Part shown: positions 60,206-64,000 of the stretch, in pieces
How positions within the stretch are numbered: position 1 is the stretch's first letter
How the letters are laid out: every line of letters begins with the position of its first letter
Source: Tissierella pigra
GTDB lineage: Bacteria; Bacillota; Clostridia; Tissierellales; Tissierellaceae
Length of the DNA: 64,000 nucleotides
Direction of reading: 5' to 3'
NCBI RefSeq assembly: GCF_009695605.1
Contig: NZ_VUNQ01000002.1
Coordinates: forward strand, 62,001 to 126,000
Notes under the pieces: model-generated
What the model was told of the DNA's origin: nothing
Seen by the model: the letters and a program-made list of their open reading frames with translations, nothing else
Databases searched by the model: none
Position numbers and translations under genes: made by a program

Positions 60206-61158
60206 TGACAGTACCTTTAATATCTGCAAAAAATATAAAAAAATATTTTGATGTAGGAGAAGGAAAGCTTAAAGCTGTAGATGGGCTTACTTTTGATATA
60301 TACCCTGGTGAAACCTTTGGATTAGTTGGAGAATCTGGATGTGGAAAGTCTACTGCTGGTCGTACTATTATAAGGCTATATGACCCTACAGATGGAGAAT
60401 TAATATTTAATGGAAGAAATATATATGACCTTTCCATAAACGAAATGAGGGAAGTAAGAAAGAACTTCCAAATGATATTTCAAGACCCTTATGCTTCCCT
60501 AAATCCTAGAATGACTGTGGAAGATATAGTAGCAGAACCTTTAGATATTCACAAATCATACACAAATAAAGAGGAACGTAGAGAAAGAGTAATAGAGTTA
60601 CTTAAACTAGTAGGATTAAACGAAGAACATTCCATGCGTTTTCCCCATGAATTCTCTGGAGGACAAAGGCAAAGAATAGGAATTGCAAGAGCCTTAGCAT
60701 TAAATCCAAAGTTTATCGTATGCGACGAGCCTATATCAGCCTTAGACGTATCTATTCAAGCACAGGTAGTTAATCTTTTGAAAGAATTACAGATAAAATT
60801 TGGTCTTACTTACCTTTTTATAGCCCACGATTTATCCATGGTAAGATATATTTCAGATAGAGTTGGAGTAATGTATTTAGGTCATATGATGGAATTGTCC
60901 CATTCAGAAGAACTATATAAAAATCCACTACATCCTTATACAAAAGCTTTACTATCAGCTATACCAATACCAGACCCTGATATACAAAGGAATAGAAAAA
61001 GGATAATGCTTCACGGAGACGTACCAAGTCCAATTAATATCAAAGAAGGCTGTAGATTTGTAGATAGATGTACCCATGCTTTAGACATATGCAGAAAACA
61101 AACACCAAAGTTTGAAGAAAGAATAAAAGGACATTTTGTAGCCTGCCATAATTTATAG
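60205..61158 (+). CDS. oppF: Oligopeptide ABC transporter ATPase OppF
   Basis: A 317-residue partner of OppD. Walker A GESGCGKSTAGRTI, signature FSGGQRQRIGIARAL, Walker B FIVCDEPISALDVS. The C-terminal cysteines are in KEGCRFVDRCTHALDIC and FVACHNL. The start overlaps the oppD stop. Its stop codon TAG is the first triplet of a heptamer element. Confidence 0.95.
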   Translation: MTVPLISAKNIKKYFDVGEGKLKAVDGLTFDIYPGETFGLVGESGCGKSTAGRTIIRLYDPTDGELIFNGRNIYDLSINEMREVRKNFQMIFQDPYASLNPRMTVEDIVAEPLDIHKSYTNKEERRERVIELLKLVGLNEEHSMRFPHEFSGGQRQRIGIARALALNPKFIVCDEPISALDVSIQAQVVNLLKELQIKFGLTYLFIAHDLSMVRYISDRVGVMYLGHMMELSHSEELYKNPLHPYTKALLSAIPIPDPDIQRNRKRIMLHGDVPSPINIKEGCRFVDRCTHALDICRKQTPKFEERIKGHFVACHNL

Positions 61159-61195
61159 TGAATAACTAATAGTGAATAGTGAATAGTTTTAAAAA

Positions 61196-61241
61196 AAAGA
61201 GCTAATAGTTAAAAGATTAATCTTTTAACTATTAGCTCTTT
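61196..61241 (+). terminator. Perfect 46-nt palindrome after oppF
   Basis: Exact 23-bp arms opening AAGAGCTAATAGTT. The core contains AGTTAAAAGATT and its complement. Flanked by an A8 run on the left and TTTAAC on the right. Likely terminator for opp and, in reverse, for murJ. Confidence 0.8.
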
Positions 61242-61247
61242 AACTAA

Positions 61248-61266
61248 GGATGACCAAAGGTCATCC
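61248..61266 (-). terminator. Hairpin after murJ
   Basis: GGATGACC - AAA - GGTCATCC, exact 8-bp stem, about 25 nt beyond the murJ stop. As after the SLH gene, a compact GC-rich hairpin stands next to a long AT-rich palindrome. Confidence 0.55.
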
Positions 61267-61290
61267 AAATTATTCACTATTCACTATTCA

Positions 61291-62820
61291 CTATCTTTTA
61301 AATATCATTCCCAATTCCTTTACCTTAAAGACTATACAAAGTCCAAAATAAAGTGCTGCCCCCACTACTACAGAACCTAGTAATAATACCATTTGTATTA
61401 GTTTCGTAGTTCCTATAACTGCCCCTAGTTTATAGTATATTAAATATACTACTATTCCCATACATAAGGAGGCAGCTAAAGTTTTTGCAAAGCATAGAAG
61501 ATATTTGAATAACCCAATAGGTCCTATTTTCTTTCTTAGGGATACAAATAGCATAATTGTAGTTACTGTAGCTGATATACTAGTTGCCAAAGCCAATCCT
61601 GCATGACCCATAGGTTCTATTAAGACTAAGTTTAACACTAAGTTTATAATTACTGCTATGATTCCATTTATCATAGGTGTCTTTGTATCCTGTAATGAAT
61701 AATATACTCTATTTAACATCAATCTAAGAGATGCACCTATAAGACCTATGGAGTAAAATATAAGAGCTTGACTTGTCATATAAGTGGCCAGTTCATCAAA
61801 GGCATTTCTTTGGAAAAATAAGTATACCATAGGCTCTGCTAGTATTAGTAATCCAATAGTTGCAGGCACTGTTACAATCAGTATAATATTTACTCCCTGT
61901 CCTAATATTTCTTTTACCTTTTCATTATTATTTTGTGAAAAAGCTTGAGAAAGCATTGGAAATATTACTGTAGTTATTGCCATTATAAATACTGCTATAA
62001 CCATATCATTAATCTTTGAGGCATAGTTTAATGCAGATATACTTCCTTCTATTAAACCTGATGCCAAAGTCTTATCTATAACTACGTTTATTTGCTGTAC
62101 TGCTGAACCAATAAGAACTGGTCCTATAAGTACCATTGCCCTCTTCAAATATTTATCTCTCAAATTCACATTTGGACTATATCTGTATCCCATATGATGA
62201 ACTGCTGGTACTAAAATTAAAAGCTGTAAAAGAGCCGCTATTACAGAAACTATCATTAAGGTTATAATACTTCCTTCATTTGCAAAGAAAAATAAATAAA
62301 TTAAAAATACAAAATTATATGGTAATCCAGATATGGCAGGAGGACCAAAAATTTGACTGCTATTCAGCAACCCTGAAAACACATAGTTAATACCCAAAAA
62401 TATAGCTATGGGAAGTCCTATTCTATTTAATTTTACAGCTAACTCAAATTGTTCTCCTTGAAATCCATTGGCTAATACTTTAATTATCCATGGCGAAAAT
62501 ATATATCCAAATATTACTATAAATATGGTAATTATAAATACTATATTTAATATATTATTTAAATATTTTAATTTACCTCTTCTGCCATGCTTCTCACCAA
62601 TCTCGGAGAATATAGGTATTAAAGTAGTGTTTAAAGCCGCCCCTAAGGTTGTCATTATAATTACAGTGGCAGTAATGGCTACAAAATAAGTATCTGTCTC
62701 CATACCAGAGCCAAACTTGTTAGCAATCATAACTTCCCTAATAAAACCTAAGCCCTTAGATATTAGTGTAAATATAGAAATCATCAAAGCATTTCCAGCA
62801 ATTTCTCGTTTTTTACTCAT
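61291..62820 (-). CDS. murJ: Lipid II flippase MurJ (MviN family)
   Basis: A 509-residue membrane protein with about 14 hydrophobic segments that turns lipid II outward for wall synthesis. Family features are the opening NALMISIFTLISKGLGFIREVMIANKFG, seen as SKGLGFIREVMIANKFG, the DTYFVAI motif, and LINSSQIFGPPAISGLPYNF-like LLNSSQIFGPPAISG. Start ATG 62820 lies 8 nt inside the upstream signalling gene. Its TAG stop is supplied by the first heptamer of a repeat element. Confidence 0.9.
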   Translation of the reverse strand: MSKKREIAGNALMISIFTLISKGLGFIREVMIANKFGSGMETDTYFVAITATVIIMTTLGAALNTTLIPIFSEIGEKHGRRGKLKYLNNILNIVFIITIFIVIFGYIFSPWIIKVLANGFQGEQFELAVKLNRIGLPIAIFLGINYVFSGLLNSSQIFGPPAISGLPYNFVFLIYLFFFANEGSIITLMIVSVIAALLQLLILVPAVHHMGYRYSPNVNLRDKYLKRAMVLIGPVLIGSAVQQINVVIDKTLASGLIEGSISALNYASKINDMVIAVFIMAITTVIFPMLSQAFSQNNNEKVKEILGQGVNIILIVTVPATIGLLILAEPMVYLFFQRNAFDELATYMTSQALIFYSIGLIGASLRLMLNRVYYSLQDTKTPMINGIIAVIINLVLNLVLIEPMGHAGLALATSISATVTTIMLFVSLRKKIGPIGLFKYLLCFAKTLAASLCMGIVVYLIYYKLGAVIGTTKLIQMVLLLGSVVVGAALYFGLCIVFKVKELGMIFKR

Positions 62821-64000
62821 AGCTTGTCACCTTTTTATAATTTAATAATATTCCTTCAAAGGAACTTGCTTCTACTGGTTTGGATAAATAATATCCTTGA
62901 CCATAATCACATCGTCCTTCTAAAAGAATATTTTTTTGTTCTTCTGTTTCTATACCTTCTGCTGTTATTTTAAGACCTAGTGTATGAGCCAATTCTATAA
63001 TGGATTTGACTATTACTTCTTCTTCACTATGCCTTTTCATAGTTCTAATAAACTCCCTATCCATTTTTACATTGTGAACTGGCAACCTTTTTAATTGAGC
63101 CAAAGATGAATATCCAGTTCCAAAATCATCTAAAGATATTCCTATCCCTGACTTTTCAAGTTTAGTCAATACATTTATGGAATTGTCTATATTATCCATA
63201 AAAGAAGTTTCTGTAATTTCCAATATAATTTCATTAGGTTTTATATTGTATCTCTTTAAAAGTCCTTCTATTTCATCATTTATATTCCTATTTACTAAAG
63301 ATTTACTTGAAATATTTAAGGATAACTTTAGATTAGAATATCCTTTTTCATTCCAAATCATCTTTTGTTTAAATCCAATTTGCAAAACTAAAGAAGTTAT
63401 ATCAAATATCTGTCCTGTTTCTTCTATTAATGGTATATAATCCATTGGAGGAATATATCCTCTTTCTGGATGAAACCACCTAATAAGAGCCTCTGCTCCA
63501 TAAATAGTATTGCTTTCTATATCTATAATAGGCTGATAATGAAGACTAAACTGTTCCTTTTCTATGGCTTTTCTTATTTGATTTACCATAAAGGCATTTT
63601 CAAGTATTCTTTTGCCCATTTTATTTTCATAGAAGGTATATCCATTTTTTCCCTTATTCTTCATATGCTGCATTGCCATATTGGAGGATCTAGTCATCTG
63701 TGAGAAATTACTTCCATCTCTAGGATATATTGCTATACCTACACTGGCTGACACAATAAATTCTTCTCGATTAATACACCAAGGTTTTTGAATTTCCTGT
63801 AATATTCTCTCTGTCTTTAACTGTACATCTTTATGGTCTTTTATATCATATAAAATAATGGCATATTCATCTTCACTTAATTTATATAGATAATTATCCA
63901 CCCCTTTAAATTCTTCCAGTACAGATGATATATGGATTAACAATTCATCACCTAAATCATGTCCCAATGCGTCGTTTATCTGTTTAAAATCGTCTATATC
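62813..64000 (-). CDS. GGDEF-EAL protein, probable cyclic-di-GMP phosphodiesterase (5' end missing)
   Basis: The frame is open to the window edge. The visible GGDEF part begins DIDDFKQINDALGHDLGDEL, but the active-site loop is SEDEY instead of GGDEF, so cyclase activity is unlikely. The EAL domain (last 255 or so residues) has EALIRW, LNISSKSL, EITETSF, DDFGTGYSSLAQL, KMDREFI and TAEGIET, a full catalytic set. It therefore probably breaks down c-di-GMP, a regulator of motility and surface attachment. N-terminal sensor domains lie outside the window. It overlaps murJ by 8 nt. Confidence 0.92.
   Translation of the reverse strand, partial: DIDDFKQINDALGHDLGDELLIHISSVLEEFKGVDNYLYKLSEDEYAIILYDIKDHKDVQLKTERILQEIQKPWCINREEFIVSASVGIAIYPRDGSNFSQMTRSSNMAMQHMKNKGKNGYTFYENKMGKRILENAFMVNQIRKAIEKEQFSLHYQPIIDIESNTIYGAEALIRWFHPERGYIPPMDYIPLIEETGQIFDITSLVLQIGFKQKMIWNEKGYSNLKLSLNISSKSLVNRNINDEIEGLLKRYNIKPNEIILEITETSFMDNIDNSINVLTKLEKSGIGISLDDFGTGYSSLAQLKRLPVHNVKMDREFIRTMKRHSEEEVIVKSIIELAHTLGLKITAEGIETEEQKNILLEGRCDYGQGYYLSKPVEASSFEGILLNYKKVTSYE

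Larger units (their letters stand above)
61156..61294. repeat. Heptamer-ended intergenic repeat (GTGAATA group) between convergent oppF and murJ
   Basis: The left end is TA-GTGAATA-ACTAATA-GTGAATA-GTGAATA in outline; the right end, in reverse, has three exact GTGAATA units. The element runs from the stop codon of oppF to the stop codon of murJ and holds both terminator hairpins. It is the most complete copy. Confidence 0.88.

Overview
The window looks like a chromosomal segment of an anaerobic, endospore-forming, motile, low-GC Gram-positive bacterium (class Clostridia or a Tissierellia-like relative). The evidence is the AT-rich sequence with strong AGGAGG-type ribosome sites, sporulation genes (spoIIID, spoIIQ, spoIID), a gerA-type germination operon, a flagellar rod gene, an F-type ATPase, and amino-acid/butyrate fermentation genes. 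About 54 protein genes are supported. I see no rRNA, tRNA or CRISPR array.

Layout. From about 1 to 40 kb nearly all genes lie on the minus strand. They follow an order close to that which I recall for Bacillus subtilis between pyrG and flhO, read right to left: fba, tal, glpX, rho, rpmE, (DUF1385), prmC, prfA, sua5/ywlC, ywlE, rpiB, upp, (tagO-like), mnaA, atp operon, ywmB, murA, spoIID, spoIIQ, spoIIID, mbl, flhO. Three things interrupt this backbone: a thiolase/CoA-transferase module with its own sigma-54 activator (13.5-17.8 kb), a type I restriction-modification locus with a RhuM-like gene (23.8-31.4 kb), and a split chrA pair (32.6-33.7 kb). From 40 to 64 kb lie carbamate kinase, two lysine-fermentation enzymes (Kce, Kal), a three-gene ABC exporter with an extracellular Ig-like subunit, an SLH-domain protein, pyrG, a LysM protein, a ger operon, an oppABCDF operon, murJ and the 3' part of a GGDEF-EAL gene.

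How the genes work together. Kce and Kal convert a lysine-derived keto acid to acetoacetate and crotonyl-CoA. The CoA-transferase and thiolase at 13.5-16.1 kb can activate and cleave acetoacetate, so the two clusters are probably parts of one fermentation route. The ATPase c subunit carries a sodium-binding signature, which suggests sodium-coupled energy metabolism. MurA, TagO, MnaA, MurJ, Mbl and the SLH and LysM proteins serve the envelope. SpoIID, SpoIIQ and SpoIIID serve forespore engulfment and mother-cell regulation.

Most notable observations: (1) hsdS is split by a (CA)25 tract that places a third DNA-recognition domain out of frame, so DNA specificity is probably phase-variable. (2) A dispersed family of intergenic palindromic elements has ends built from tandem heptamers (consensus GTGAATA or RTGAATT) that abut stop codons on one side and Shine-Dalgarno sequences on the other. 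(3) There is a near-consensus sigma-54 promoter upstream of thiolase, next to a PAS-AAA+-Fis activator gene. (4) gerKB appears frameshifted in its last 50 codons. (5) Candidate sigma-F and sigma-E promoters lie upstream of spoIIQ and spoIID.
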